The position numbers and the translations under genes were made by a program. The notes under the pieces are model-generated. The model had not been told where the DNA came from. It did no database searches and was given only the letters and a program-made list of their open reading frames with translations. Below are positions 1 to 11,918 of a stretch of DNA of 64,000 nucleotides, piece after piece. Source of the stretch: Neurospora tetraspora (lineage: Eukaryota > Ascomycota > Sordariomycetes > Sordariales > Sordariaceae); assembly GCF_033439725.1 (NCBI RefSeq), contig NW_026944390.1, positions 2,852,001-2,916,000 on the forward strand, given 5' to 3'. Position 1 is the stretch's first letter. Every line of letters starts with the position of its first letter.

Positions 1-595
1 CCGGATCCGGGTATATCTGCCACTGCTTCTCAAACGGCACGCACTTGAACACGGCCACGCACACGCACGCCATGTACGACGCCGGCATGATGATGTACGC
101 GCCGATGATCCAGTTGCGCATGTTGTGCACGCCGACGGTCAGGCGGGCGTAGTAGACGGACCAGCACGCTTTGAGGAGCCAGAGAAGCGTGGTGTAGAGG
201 AGGAGGCCGGCTACGTGCGTTTTGGAGCCGAGGATGCGGAGCCGGTATTCTTCGCTTTGGGGGGAGAGAAGGGCGCGTTGGGTGTCGGTCATGGCGTTGT
301 TGGCTAGGCCGTGGAAGGTGGTGACGAGGAAGTAGGCGGCCGTTGTTTCGGCTGTGTAGATGAGCTGCTGGGGTGTTAGCCTGGGCCCCTTCTCTCGGAA
401 AAGAAGAAGACTCACCAAAGCGGCAAACATAAAAAAGTCATCCAACGCCAACTTTCGCCATCCTAGCTGGCGGATTCTGCTGAAATATCGGAGGATAACG
501 ACGATGTAGGCCGCGAATTGCAGACCCCAGGCTTCGCGGACGAACCGAGCGGCTTCGGCTTTTACTTCATCGGGTGTTCTAGAGATAATGTCCAT
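1..595 (-). CDS. Fungal rhodopsin-like integral membrane protein, 5' part only (runs off the left edge)
   Basis: The start codon is at 595 and reading goes leftward off the window, so only the N-terminal part is present. One 51 nt intron (365-415, GTGAGT donor, a CAGCAG tandem acceptor) interrupts it; an acceptor three bases earlier is also possible. The protein aligns almost residue for residue with the gene at 7529-9319, including YFSRIRQLGW, LLLYTTLLWLLKACWSVYYA and WQIYPDP. Hydrophobic helices and the LLKACWS-type segment fit the fungal rhodopsin-like seven-helix membrane family (Fung_rhodopsin, PTH11-related architecture). Unlike its paralogue it has no intron after the ARLT segment. The function of this family is mostly unknown; a plasma-membrane sensor role is inference only. 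Confidence 0.8.
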   Translation of the reverse strand, partial: MDIISRTPDEVKAEAARFVREAWGLQFAAYIVVILRYFSRIRQLGWRKLALDDFFMFAALVSLLLFREKGPRLTPQQLIYTAETTAAYFLVTTFHGLANNAMTDTQRALLSPQSEEYRLRILGSKTHVAGLLLYTTLLWLLKACWSVYYARLTVGVHNMRNWIIGAYIIMPASYMACVCVAVFKCVPFEKQWQIYPDP

Positions 596-3500
596 GATTG
601 TGGCTGTCTCCAGGAAGGCTGGTGTGTAGAAAACCTGTGGACAAGATCTGTCTGTGTGCCGGAAAGCAGTGGAGGGGAGTGACAGAAACACTGCCTCAGC
701 AACAGCACATCGATGGATCTTGGTAAGGTAGATGTCGGCCCACAGAGAGTGATGGAAACTGGGAAGGTCTGACAACCTCACATCCAGCAGAAAAAAAAAA
801 AAAAACGAAGGAGTGGAAACGAACGAACGAACGTACTTGTTGGTGTTCTGTTCTGTTCTGGTTCTGGAAAGAAACGAGGGACGAGGGAAAGACGCTCGAC
901 CTTTGATCTACCCGACGGGCTGGATCCTTCTCCCCTATGTACAACTATCCAAGGGGCAAAAGCACGACAGTTGGAATCTAGATCTACTGCAACTGTCTTT
1001 CATCTCCTTTTCTCTACGCTTCATCTGGGTCTCTGGGGCTCTGCCTAGTGGCTAGGTACCTCTAGGTAGCGAGTTGCCTGCCGGCCGCGGAGTTACAATT
1101 ATTACCTACCTGTCTACGACCTACGAAGAAGTTGCCTCTTCAGCTAATAACCAGAAGCTGACTCGAGTGAGACTAGGTAGAGGTTGTGTTTAAAAAAGAA
1201 AGAGCGAGTGGCCATGGCATCTGTATCCCGGCTGCTCCATATCTCTAGTGTACTGGGCGCGGCGGTTCTTCGCCAACGCCTTGTTGTCCCTGATTCCCCC
1301 TGAGTTAAACCGGAAACCGTTAAACCCCAAGGTTTAAGGGTACGAATTACGAAACCGTTCATGTCGCTTCCTCGTGTAGGCACATCTCTTGTCATCTTCA
1401 CAGTAGCCTGCTTCTTCGAGGGGCTGAGGACTGGAGGATGGTTGCAACCCGGGACCCCCGCCGGTAGTAGAACTGTGGATTTGGGATTTCAGCGTTGGAT
1501 GCAGCATCCAGAACATCCTAGGCAAGTGAGGTGCCTTTTTACCCATCCATCACAGTTGCAGTTCATGTCTCAAGAGATCTTTCTTCCTCAGTATGACCCA
1601 GCGCAGCGCGATTGTGAAAGCCCACATTGATTGACTGAGAGGTTACCTAGTGGATACCTAGGCAAGTCCAGTCTCGAGCCATGCAAGAAGAGGGAGGCCC
1701 TTCGAGATCGATGAGTAAAGGTAGACAGACAACTGGCAGGAATCCAGAACATTAGAGGTAGGAATGGAACAGGAAGAGACAGACCTCGTCCACCTCTCTA
1801 CAAAATCCATGTCAGCCCTTCCGGCCGGCATCTAACCAGACCCTGCCATGCCTGCCATGCCTGCCTGGCAGCCAAGCGCCGTTACGAGCCAACAAGGGCC
1901 CTGGGCCCGGGGCCCGGGGCCAAAGAGCCGAGCGGCTGACTGGACGTTTAACGGGCACTAGGTCGGTTTAATGTCGATCTTCTCAACCTTAAACTGCATC
2001 TGACACAGTGGGACCGGGGAAGGCACCGGGAGCAGGGGGCCAGGGGCAGGGGAGGGGAGGGGAGGGTGAGGGCCAAGCAGGTGATTTGGAATTTGCGAAT
2101 GTTTTGTTTAGGCTCCATATCAAAAGTCAGGACGGACCACTCTGGTTGGTTTATGCTGGCTTTAGGAAGGCTAGGCTCTTGACAAAAACGAACTGGAGAA
2201 ACTGGAGAATAAGAAACGAACTGTTCATCTCCGAGCACATGCATGGAGTTCACCCCCAGGGCAGACCCCAGGAATAACGGAGATATTCTGTGAAGAAGCT
2301 TTGCTCAAGCGATGGAGAGAGGAGGAGGAGGAGGAGGAGAGCTGAGAATGCAGTTTTGCTTTTAGCTGTACAGAACAGGAATGGAGGGAACTGTGTTCTT
2401 TCATGAGGGCTGCATTCTTCTAGCCAATGGTATTCTATTGTCTGGAAGTCTTTTGAGAGACAAAGAAGTGGCACACTCTAAAAGGGAGAGATGGGCATAA
2501 ACGGGGGGGGACGAAAAAGAAAGGAAAGAATAGTGGCTGGACTTCTTTGTGTGGTCCTGAACTGTCAGTCGGACATTGTGATAAACCGTCATTTCAACGG
2601 CTGGAGGCTGGATCAGTCTTGTCAGGGTCTGAGACATCAAGACCCTCGAGGTTATCAGGGGGAAAGATGCACGATGCGCAGGTGGCTGAATCAACGGTGA
2701 ACCGACAGCCGAACGGGCGTTCACGATTCTACAGGTGTGTCTCAGTTGGCCACTGGTGTCTCGTATCGATATCTAGCGTTCGTAACAGTGCAGGACTTTC
2801 TTTCCCTTTTCGGGGGAGGCAAAAGCAAAACGAACCATGACAGTTGCATAGAAGCGAGTAAAGCTGAACAATAGTTTCGTTCGCTTCCATCTTCTTGGGA
2901 CAATCCTCATGCATGTTCTGATATGGAATTCCGTGAACTGTGTTCGAATGCTCTGAACTGTGTTCTCTGTTCAGACGTTGAAGAAAAAAGAAAAAAAAGG
3001 CCACGCGTCTGGACACGCAGAAAGACGGATGGTACGACGCAAGATACGATCTGTCATCTAATGATCTTTCATCTCGCTCGCGTGGGAGGGAAGGGAGACT
3101 TTTTTGTTCGATGTCTCAGTTTCAACATCAGCAAAAAGGTCCTTTTCTTTCGGGGGGCCAGATGAGGATGAGATTGAAGACAGAAAACCTAGAGAAGTTG
3201 GAAGTTGAACCAGATATCGTCTGTGCTGCTGTCATGGTTCACGTCTCCCACCTCCATATCCGCCAAACTCCTCTTCTTCAGCAACGCCAACAGAGACGGA
3301 GCGGTCTCCAGTGGGCGAGTCCAGGCACGGAGTTCTCTTCCGCCCCCCTCTCTCTTTCCTTCTCTTTCATCCCTTTTTCTCATTGGGCCCCCCTGAGGGT
3401 CCCTGACCCGGCAAAGAATTTCCCTTGCCGAATGCGATACGATCGACAGGGCCCGGGGTCCCCCAGCCAAGGCCCAGCCAACGGTTTGCAGCCAACGGCC

Positions 3501-4816
3501 ACACGCTAAAGAATGCCGAGGAAAGCCTAGCCATGCCCTGTAACGTTAAATCCACAAGCTTGCGAGGTCCGCTAGAGACTGATCAGCCATTTCCTTTTCT
3601 CCTCTGGGAAAAGCTCCGTATGGGGTAGCATAAGGCTGGGCACGCCCTGCTTGGCGAGCTTGGACAGCCCGAGAGGGGGTGATGGCGCCTCTGGATACGC
3701 ATCTTCATGCGGAAACGATGCGGAACAGACGGCACAGGACGGGCATGATGGAGACGATGGAGAATCAGGGATTGACAGCATCCACAGTGAACGTCTTGTG
3801 TCCGTCTTTCGTATCTGGGGAAGTGGAGGCTGTCACATGCACGGAATTAAGACAACGACAATGAAAGAATGACTTGGAGATGGGAAGGAATATCCTGGGG
3901 AAGGAAAGCAAAAGGAGCGGTCTGATTTTGGCCAAGTTTTGGAGACAACATGAACGAAGGAGGCCAGAACTGAAAAGAAAAGAAAAGAGCAAGGCCAACT
4001 CGGCGATTTTCTAGAATCAAGGTCCACGGCAGTGGCTGTTGGTCGTACAGACAGTACAGTGCAGCCGAATATTGAGCCTGGTTAGAAAATGCTACCACGA
4101 CTTGCCGTCCGCCAATCAGCATCAACACGGTTGTATCAGGGTACGACCGTGCTATCGAATCGTACCATCGCAGCAACTGAACTGGCAGTTGGTACAGTGA
4201 GGAAGAACAGTGCAAGCTTGCTGGTCACCACCACCACCAAATTTGCCAGGGCATCATCACTACCTCACTATCTTATGTAGACGATCATGACTTACGACCG
4301 CCGTCAAAATGCTCGCGGGATGTGGGACATACACCCAGAAAAGAGGCGTAGGTAGCCCAGGTAAAGGAGTGACGGTGAATTCAGCCCTCCTCCAGGCTTC
4401 ACCCTGACGGTCATTATCTTGTTGCTTTCTGTGAGTGGCTATTGGCGATGGTGGTGCGTCTCAGTTACCCATTCCGGTTTGGCCTCAGGAGAAGAGTTGC
4501 CCAAGTTCGTTCAGGAGAGGGCAGCATTCCAAGGAATCGAGGCGGGCCGACTATCAAGTCGACTATCAGAGCCTGGGGTTGCCTTGTTAATCTCGAATAT
4601 GCTGATGGCTCCCCCATTTGGCGTTCCTCCTGATGTGGAAATGTGATTGTGGACATCACCATCGTTCTGGAAGATGGATCAACCGCTTTGATGCTCAAGT
4701 GACGACGAGGAGGATGACTTAAAAGAGCTCTGTCACTCGCCTTTCCCAGGTCGAATCCTACCTTCTTTCCTCCAAGCTCTCATCACGATCGTTCTTAATC
4801 TTAATACCCAGTAAAC
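596..4816. other. Long intergenic region (4.2 kb)
   Basis: This is the shared upstream region of the rhodopsin-like gene and the FAD monooxygenase. All reading frames are short and lack conserved motifs or plausible splice chains. It has low-complexity tracts: an A-run near 790, a GC palindromic run of GGGCCC units near 1895-1922, a G-rich stretch near 2035-2070 and a GAG run near 2320. The length suggests long 5' regulatory regions or an untranslated/non-coding transcript, but I see no identifiable gene. Confidence 0.55.
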
Positions 4817-7065
4817 ATGTCTTCCGTTACCACCAACGGCCATGCCAATGGCATCAATGGCACCAACGGCGTCAAGCCCCAAAAGTCCAATGTTGATGTG
4901 TAAGAGCACCACCACCCTCTGGAGTCCAACATACACTAACCCATACCAGACTAATCGTCGGTGCCGGCCCAGCAGGCCTCATGGCCGCCGCCTGGATGGC
5001 TCACTGCGGCATCAACGCGCGCATCGTCGACAAGCGCAACACCAAGATCTTCACCGGCCAAGCCGACGGCCTCAACTCCCGAACCATTGAGATCTTTGAA
5101 AGCCTGGGCTTTGCCGACCGCGTGTGGAAGGAATCCAACCATATGCAGGAGATCTGCATGTGGAATCCCAACGCCGAGGGCATTATCCACCGCTCGGACC
5201 GCATCCCCGACACCGTCATCGGCATCTCGCGCTTCCAGCAGTGCGTGCTCAACCAGGGTCGCATCGAGCGCTGGTTCACCGACAACATCAAGAAGTACTC
5301 CAACAACACCATCTCGGTCGAGCGCGGCGTCCTGCCCGAGTCGCTGGTGATTGACGAGTCCAAGGTCGAAGACGACGACGCCTACCCCGTCACCGTCACC
5401 CTCCGTACCTTGACAGACGAGGAAGCCACGCCCGTGCAAGCCGCCACGGCCTCCAAGTCTGCGGTGTCTGACGGTCTCTTCCGGAGCAACCTGATGCAAG
5501 AAGACGACGAAGCCGGTCTCCTCCGCAAGGCCCAGTCCCGGCCCGGCACCGAGGAAATCGTACACGCCAAGTACGTCATCGGGTGCGACGGCGCCCGCTC
5601 GTGGACGCGCCGCGCGCTGGGTCTGGAGCTGGAGGGCGAGGCAACCGATTACATCTGGGGCGTGATGGACCTCATCCCCATCACGGACTTCCCCGACATC
5701 CGCCACCGGTGCGCCGTGCACTCGGCCGAGAACGGGTCGCTGATGGTCATCCCGCGCGAGAACCGCATGGTGCGGCTGTACATCCAGCTCAAAGAAGTCG
5801 TTCCCGACGCCTCGGGACGCGCCGACCGGTCCAAGATCACGCCCGACTTGATCTTCCGCGCCGCGCAAAAGATTATCGCGCCGTACAAGCTCGACTACGA
5901 GTACTGCGACTGGTGGACGGCGTACCAGATCGGCCAGCGCGTCGGCAACAGCTTCGCTGACGTGCACAACCGCGTTTTCTTGGCGGGAGACGCCGTGCAC
6001 ACGCACTCGCCCAAGGCCGGGCAGGGCATGAACGTCTCGATGCAGGACACCTTCAACCTCGGGTGGAAGCTGGCCCTCGTCCTCAAGGGCATCTGCAAGC
6101 GCGACATCCTGGCCACCTACCAGAGCGAGCGCCGCCGCATTGCGCAAGATCTGATTGACTTCGACCACAAGTTCTCCCGCCTCTTTTCTGGCCGCCCGGC
6201 CAAGGACATGATGGATGCCGAGGGCATCGACATGGAGGAGTTCAAGCGCGCCTTTATGCGCGGCAACGAGTTTGCCTCGGGCATGCAGGTCGACTACGGG
6301 CCGAGCAATCTCGTCGTCAAGCCAGGCGATTGGCGCGAGCAGGGCGACAGAAGCGAGAAGAGCGCTAAGCTGCTCACCGAAGCCAAGATCAGCGACGACA
6401 AGTTCGCAAAGAAGCAAGCACTGGCCACGGAGATCCCCGTCGGCAAGCGTCTAGCTTCCTTCAAGGTCCTCAGCCAGGCGGACGCCAGGCCGTGGCACGT
6501 CCAGGAGCGGTTGAAAGCCGATGGCAGGTTCCGCATCGTGCTGTTCGCTGGTAACATCCTCTCGCCGCAGCAGAAGGCGCGGGTGGACAGGTTCTGCGCC
6601 AAGTTGGACTCGCCGGAGAGCTTCCTGCGGAGGATCACGCCTGCGGACAAGGCTATTGACAGCGTCATTGATATCTTGACGATCCACTCCAGCCCGAGAA
6701 GGGAGACGGAGCTGCTGAGGGACTTCCCGGCTATTTTGCATCCGTTTGATCAGCATCTGGGCTGGGATTACACAAAGGTGTATGTGGACGATGTCAGTTA
6801 CCATGAAGGGTTTGGGGATGCTTACAAGAACTATGGCGTAGATAAGGAGAGGGGATGTGTGGTGGTGGTGAGGCCGGATCAGTATGTTGCGTGGGTGGGT
6901 GATATTGATGACTTTGAGGATTTGGAGAACTACTTTGAGGGGTGCTTGAGGTTGCCTGCTGTGGGTGCTGCGCAGGATATAAGCATTGTGACGGAGACTG
7001 TCAGCAGCGTGACTAGCAAGGTGGCTGGGGAGGTTAAGCTGGCCGTGAGGTCGGTGGTGGAGTAG
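4817..7065 (+). CDS. FAD-dependent phenol hydroxylase-type monooxygenase
   Basis: Two exons (4817-4899, 4950-7065) with a 50 nt intron carrying a CTAAC branch site encode about 732 residues. A Rossmann FAD motif GAGPAG sits at residues 32-37. A DGARSWTRR motif follows in mid-protein, and a GDAVHTHSPKAGQG motif near residue 374 binds the FAD ribityl chain. The C-terminal 170 residues match the thioredoxin-like dimerisation domain of phenol 2-monooxygenases in position and length. Members hydroxylate phenols and other aromatics with NADPH and O2. The acidic loop around residues 150-215 is longer than in minimal members. The start at 4817 precedes a low-complexity NG-rich leader. The substrate is unknown; it could serve aromatic catabolism or secondary metabolism. 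Confidence 0.9.
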
Positions 7066-7528
7066 GGAGGTCATTGAGAAGGACGATTTGATGAAGAGAG
7101 AGCATACCCTATAGTAGAGTTAGATCAATGAACAAGAATTTGAACAATTACCTGCATCATCCAATAGCATTAGGCATGCCCACTGCTTTGACATTGGGGA
7201 ATGAAGTCTGATCCTCGATGTTGTCGTTTCATGGTCCAATCGGGAGCAAGTATGACCACGGGCATTTGTCCCGGGCCGTGACCCAAACGTGCGGTTCGTT
7301 AAACAGATCCACGACCAGGATGAAGCCTCGAAAAGATGAGATGAGACGAGGCGAGAACTCTCGGACCTCCATGTATCGTCACCATGACATAGCATGATAG
7401 AAGCCGAGAAGATACCTGAGCAACCCGTACATATACCGAACAACATACCTGAGGCTTGTTTCTCCATGGTTGCCGTGCCTGTATTGTCGATTGGTGTTTT
7501 GTCCCTTCTTTCCACACATATACCCAAC
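7066..7528. other. Intergenic region between the FAD monooxygenase and the rhodopsin-like gene
   Basis: It is 463 bases long and holds the 3' end of the monooxygenase transcript and the promoter of the downstream gene. An in-frame ATG exists at 7394, but the 45-residue extension has no counterpart in the paralogue at the left edge, so I treat it as 5' UTR. No other feature is visible. Confidence 0.5.
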
Positions 7529-9319
7529 ATGGGACACGCCTATCCAACAGGAGTGGAACCGGCAGAAGCGAAACGCTTCATCAAAGAATGCTGGACCCTT
7601 CAAGGTGTAGCCTACGTGGTGATTGGGGTTCGATATTTCAGTAGGATCCGGCAATTGGGATGGCACAAGCTCGCGCTAGACGACGGTTTTATGTTGTTGG
7701 CTTTAGTGAGTTCCCTTGGCTTCAATTTGTTACTTCGCCTTGCTCGGGGCGGACATGAAGCTTACTTCTCGCCTTCCCGGCATCCAGTTCGTCTACACAG
7801 CCGAGAGCGTCATGCCTCACCTCTTCGTTTCCTGGTGTCATGGGTTAGCAAACAACGGCATGACAGAAGAGCAACGAGCTACGATAAACCCAGACTCCGA
7901 GGAGTACAGACTGCGAGTTAACGGATCCAAGATAAACGTCGCCGGCCTTCTTTTGTACACGACCCTTCTTTGGCTTCTTAAAGCTTGTTGGTCGGTGTAT
8001 TATGCACGCCTAACGTGAGTGTCAGCCTTTGAACATTCATCTTAGCGTGGATAGGAAGAAACTGACCCGGTAGATATAAAACAGAGCCGGAATCTACTAT
8101 ATGCGCCGCTGGATCATCGGCGCCTATATTCTCATGCCTCTGACCTACATCGCCTGTGTGTGCGTCGCCTTACTCCAATGTATCCCCCCTTCCCGGCAGT
8201 GGCAGATCTACCCCGACCCGGGCAACCACTGCCAACCGGCGATATCAGTTCTGCAGACGGTTTTCGTCATGATAATGAACACCGCCACGGACTTTTACCT
8301 TCTCGGTATCCCCCTGCCTATACTCTGGAAGTCGAATCTGCCCTGGACGAAGAAATTGGTGCTGTTGGTCATGTTCAGTGGCGGATTTATCGAAATGGCA
8401 TTTGGGATTATGCGGTGTGTTAGTATTTTAACTGTGAGTTGGGTCCCTGGACATTACGAAGGATAGACGGCAAACTGACTCCCTCAAGAGGGGAAACAGG
8501 GACCCCGCACAAACAGGCTACTGGTCCGTCCGCGAATCCTTCGTCTCCTTCGTCCTGACCAACATGCCCATGATCTACCCGCTTCTCAGGCGGTTGATGG
8601 ATCACGTCGTCTACTCCCTCGGTGGTTGGGTAGATCACGTCGTCTACTACCTCGGCGGCTGGTCACGCCAAAGCAGGACAAAGAATGGGGGCACCACCAC
8701 CACCAACAAAAAAAACATCAGCATCAAACCCAACGGATTCATGCTCACCCCGCAAAGATCTCCATATCCCATCGACAGCCCCATGTTCAGCCCAACCTAC
8801 TCGGGTGAATCACGCGGAGTGACCGGTAGACCGGGTCCCATTCCCGATCCGCTCTTCCCGATACCCGGCAGCGATCTGGAGACCTTCTGGGTAAGCACGA
8901 CAAGCGAGGAGACCGGCACCGGACCACCAGGTAGTTCTAGAGACTCTAGGCAGACTTCACACGCGACGGTTGGGAGTCAAAGCGGGATGGTGAGTTATCA
9001 GTCGAACTGCGACAGTCCTACTCGGAGTAGAAACGACTGTCGTCAGACGATGCAGACAGCGCATGGACCATACTTTGGGATTGTGACGTCGGTGGAGAGT
9101 TCAGGGATGATTGCGGAGCAGCCGCATCATGGTTGGTGCTCGGGTGAGAGTAGTAGTAGTTCGGACAACGGTACGGCGGGAGGTGCAGGGGGGATTATGG
9201 TTACGAGGGAGGTTGGTGTTGTGATAGAGGAGGGGGTGTGCCCCCCTAGGCCGGATACACCTGGGTTACCACCGCCGGCTGAGCTGTGGGGATGGGGGGA
9301 CTTCCACTTGGGGTATTGA
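7529..9319 (+). CDS. Fungal rhodopsin-like seven-helix membrane protein
   Basis: Four exons (7529-7705, 7788-8014, 8085-8433, 8489-9319) give about 527 residues. All three introns have GTGAGT donors and 55-82 nt lengths, and the phases are consistent. The first about 300 residues contain repeated hydrophobic helices and the family signatures LLKACWSVYYARL, WQIYPDPGNHC and a YWSVRESFV segment followed by TNMPMIYPL, as in the Fung_rhodopsin family. The last about 230 residues are a Ser/Gly/Pro-rich cytosolic tail without a recognised domain. The start at 7529 was chosen because it aligns with the start of the paralogue at 595. It may be a membrane sensor; no ligand can be named. Confidence 0.85.
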
Positions 9320-10057
9320 TGCATTGTTGAAACGAGAACGGATGGATTGGGTTATGCATATGTTGCTTGTGCTGGGTTTAGGTACGGTGGAATGGGGATT
9401 GAGATGTGAACGTTGAACATACCTGTACCCAACATATCTCGCGTGTTGTTCAGTTCCCAAGCTATCTGGAGACATGAACAGCGCCCGGTAGTTGGAGGAC
9501 TGTCCCGTGAATGCCCATTGTCTTCTTGGACCAACCGGAAAGTAGCCCGTCTTCCGGTGTTCTTGTCGAACACTGAACAAGGCTTATTGTCCTCCAGCCT
9601 TACCCGGAGGCTACCTGGAAGACGAATAGGATGCTTCCCCGGCAGTGTTCTCGAAGCCGGGTACAAGTCCATTGTCCCGGAAGGGTGTAGCCGATGGGAG
9701 CCTTTGTCCCGTTGTTCTCTCCCAAGTTTTGGCGGAGGTTAATCGAGAGCCTATCGATCTGGGTGTCGTAGATGGTCTTCTTTGTTCAGCTTTTCTGTAA
9801 GTGATATCTGATATTGGGAATGGGGGCATCTCGACGAGTGTCGAAAAGGTATAAGTATCGGTGTTGGGATCATCCAAGTTTGTTCGATTCCTGTCATCAG
9901 CATCAGCAGAAACATCAGCAGCAAACACTTAAGAACAACAAGACTTGAAGTCCAAGTAAGCTTCTCACCAACCAGCAACACGTCAAGCCACACCCGCTTC
10001 CACCAACCAACCAACCGTTCGGGTACCGCTCCCGAACCACCAACCGTACGTATCATC
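9320..10057. other. Intergenic region
   Basis: It is 738 bases between two same-strand genes. It contains only short unmotivated reading frames and CA/AC-rich sequence close to the next start, typical of a fungal 5' UTR. No repeat or RNA gene was recognised. Confidence 0.5.
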
Positions 10058-11008
10058 ATGTGTTTCACCACCACTTCCACCACGTGCACCAAGCGCACCT
10101 TCACCTCTATCGAGGACGAAGACTCTTGTGCCCCTCAGGCAACCAAGCGCATCTGCCTGCCCATCCACAAACCCACCCACATCGGTCCTCTCACCCTCAA
10201 CTCCCCTCCCAAATTCGCTCCCATGCGTCCCCTCCCGTCTATCTGGCCCTGGAACATCATGGACGCAGCCACTGACCTCGACGCAGATGCCCCCATCCCC
10301 CCTCCGGCCTCCATCGCCTCCCGCATCCCGCCCTTCCACACCCACGGCTCTTCGCACTGCGGCAACCACGCCCACGAGCACTCCTTCCCTTCAGGCAAGA
10401 AGTTCAACAAAAACAAACGAGTAGGTACTCTCTGCTCCTTTTGCTTTGGTCCGTATAAGCAGGGTGACCTCCACCAGCTTCCCTGCGGCCATTTCACTTG
10501 TTTGTCGTGCTTGGAAGAGAGGGTGAGACAGATCCCTACGTTTATGGCTGTTAACGCTGGGCTGATTAATCAGACCGTCACCAAGCTGCGCGAAATCATG
10601 GATTATCTCGGTATCATCACCGAGACCGATGGTCTGGCTGCGACAGTTAGGCAGTACTGGATCGAGGAGTTTGCTACCCTCCGCCAGGAGCTGGCGATCC
10701 TGACTAACTTGTCTTGCTCCTATTGCCTGGTGCATATCCAGCCGTCCCGGTTTATGACTTGTTTGTCGCCGGAGATGTCAAAGGTATTGTGGTTGACGGA
10801 GGAGTGGCTGGCTGATGAGGAGCCGGAGGATAGGATGGTGTGTGGATGGCCGGATTGTAGGGGGTATGTGCCTAGTTGGTGTGGCTACCTCTTTGCTGGG
10901 GAGAGGGAGGTGAGCGAGGCGGAGGATGCGGAGGGGAGGAGGTGGTGGTGTCCGAGTTGCAAGGGGAATTGTTTCGAGACGGAGGAGGGGTTGAACCCGG
11001 GGAGGTAA
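10058..11008 (+). CDS. RING-like zinc-binding protein (putative E3 ligase-type)
   Basis: A single-exon protein of 316 residues. Cysteines and a histidine are spaced C126-x2-C129-x13-C143-x-H145-x2-C148-x2-C151, the first part of a C3HC4 RING. The next pair is C220-x2-C223, about 68 residues further on, which is a longer loop than the usual RING. Further pairs (C262/C267, C298/C301/C305) could form a second zinc site, somewhat like RING-IBR proteins. The first 110 residues are low-complexity and His/Pro-rich. RING proteins usually recruit ubiquitin-conjugating enzymes; here that role is inferred from the cysteine pattern alone. The start is the first ATG of the open frame. Confidence 0.75.
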   Translation: MCFTTTSTTCTKRTFTSIEDEDSCAPQATKRICLPIHKPTHIGPLTLNSPPKFAPMRPLPSIWPWNIMDAATDLDADAPIPPPASIASRIPPFHTHGSSHCGNHAHEHSFPSGKKFNKNKRVGTLCSFCFGPYKQGDLHQLPCGHFTCLSCLEERVRQIPTFMAVNAGLINQTVTKLREIMDYLGIITETDGLAATVRQYWIEEFATLRQELAILTNLSCSYCLVHIQPSRFMTCLSPEMSKVLWLTEEWLADEEPEDRMVCGWPDCRGYVPSWCGYLFAGEREVSEAEDAEGRRWWCPSCKGNCFETEEGLNPGR

Positions 11009-11918
11009 GATGTCGTGGAAGGAGGAGTGTAAGAGTACGAGGAGGATGGTCGAGCTTTCGTTTTCTTGTGTATGGAGTTGGCTTTGTGGGATTTCTTCAA
11101 GGTTTCCTAGAGTGTGTCGTAATTGCTAGTTAGAAAATGCAGAAAATCGAAAGAAAAAAATGGAAGACAAAATGCGCAAACAGGTTCGATGTTCGTGAAT
11201 AATGTACTTGGATCTCGAGACAACGTCAGCGTCGTTGATCCTGATGCGAATAAGATGTGATTTTATCTGTGTCAGTGAGAAACAAGCGCCAATTCTGTTA
11301 GTGACATAACAGTTATAGCTCAAACGACGCGGACGGGCAATGGGTTTTGTGCCGTCCCTCTCCGGGCGGACGTCGGATTCTGGCTCGCGCGCGCAATCGG
11401 TTGATGGTAAACGGCTCGTCGACGGCAGAGTATGTAGCTAGCTATTGGAGATGGAGGGCTCAGCATATTCGAAAAGAGGTCGAAGGTGTGAACGAGAAAG
11501 ATTCTTCAGTTGCTCCTAGCAAACGGAGAAGGGAAGCAGAATGGAGGACGCCCTAGAAAGCGGCCCGAGCGCCACCACGGCTTCAGTTTGCTGCGGCAGT
11601 CCCCGCCAACAGGAACTCCTTCCCGTCCGCAACATCATTCCACTTTCCGTTTTCTTCAACCTCCATCATGAGGAAGACATCTTTTGATCAAGGACAAGCA
11701 AATTCAAATGTCTGCTTTCCAACCACCCGCATCCAATCCTCAAACCTCTCGCAGTTCATTCCCCCATCACCCTCCCCGCACCTTTTTCAACCTCCATCAC
11801 TGTCGCACCCGGCACTTGAGGAAGACACCTTTTGATCAAGAACAAGTAAATTCAAACTCTATCCAATGCCTGCGTTCTAACCAAGCTCTAGGTACCCCGG
11901 CAATCCTACCACCACCGC
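11009..11918. other. Intergenic region between convergent genes
   Basis: The RING-like gene and the P450 gene converge here, so the 910 bases should be mostly 3' UTR. The right half carries a direct repeat described separately. No coding signal is seen. Confidence 0.5.
11653..11850. repeat. Imperfect direct repeat in the 3' flank of the P450 gene
   Basis: Two copies begin with TTCAACCTCCATCA (near 11657 and 11787). They continue through GAGGAAGACAYCTTTTGATC and then ACAAGYAAATTCAAA. The second copy has a short insertion after the CCATCA. The unit is roughly 60-75 bases. The duplication lies downstream of both convergent genes and may affect 3' ends; nothing marks it as a mobile element. Confidence 0.6.

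Noticed and set aside
4951-6417. 488-codon open frame antisense to the FAD monooxygenase
   Set aside because: It is a shadow of the GC-biased third codon positions of the sense gene; no motif is visible.
7394-7528. Upstream ATG of the rhodopsin-like gene
   Set aside because: The extension is absent from the paralogue at the left edge, whose start aligns with 7529.
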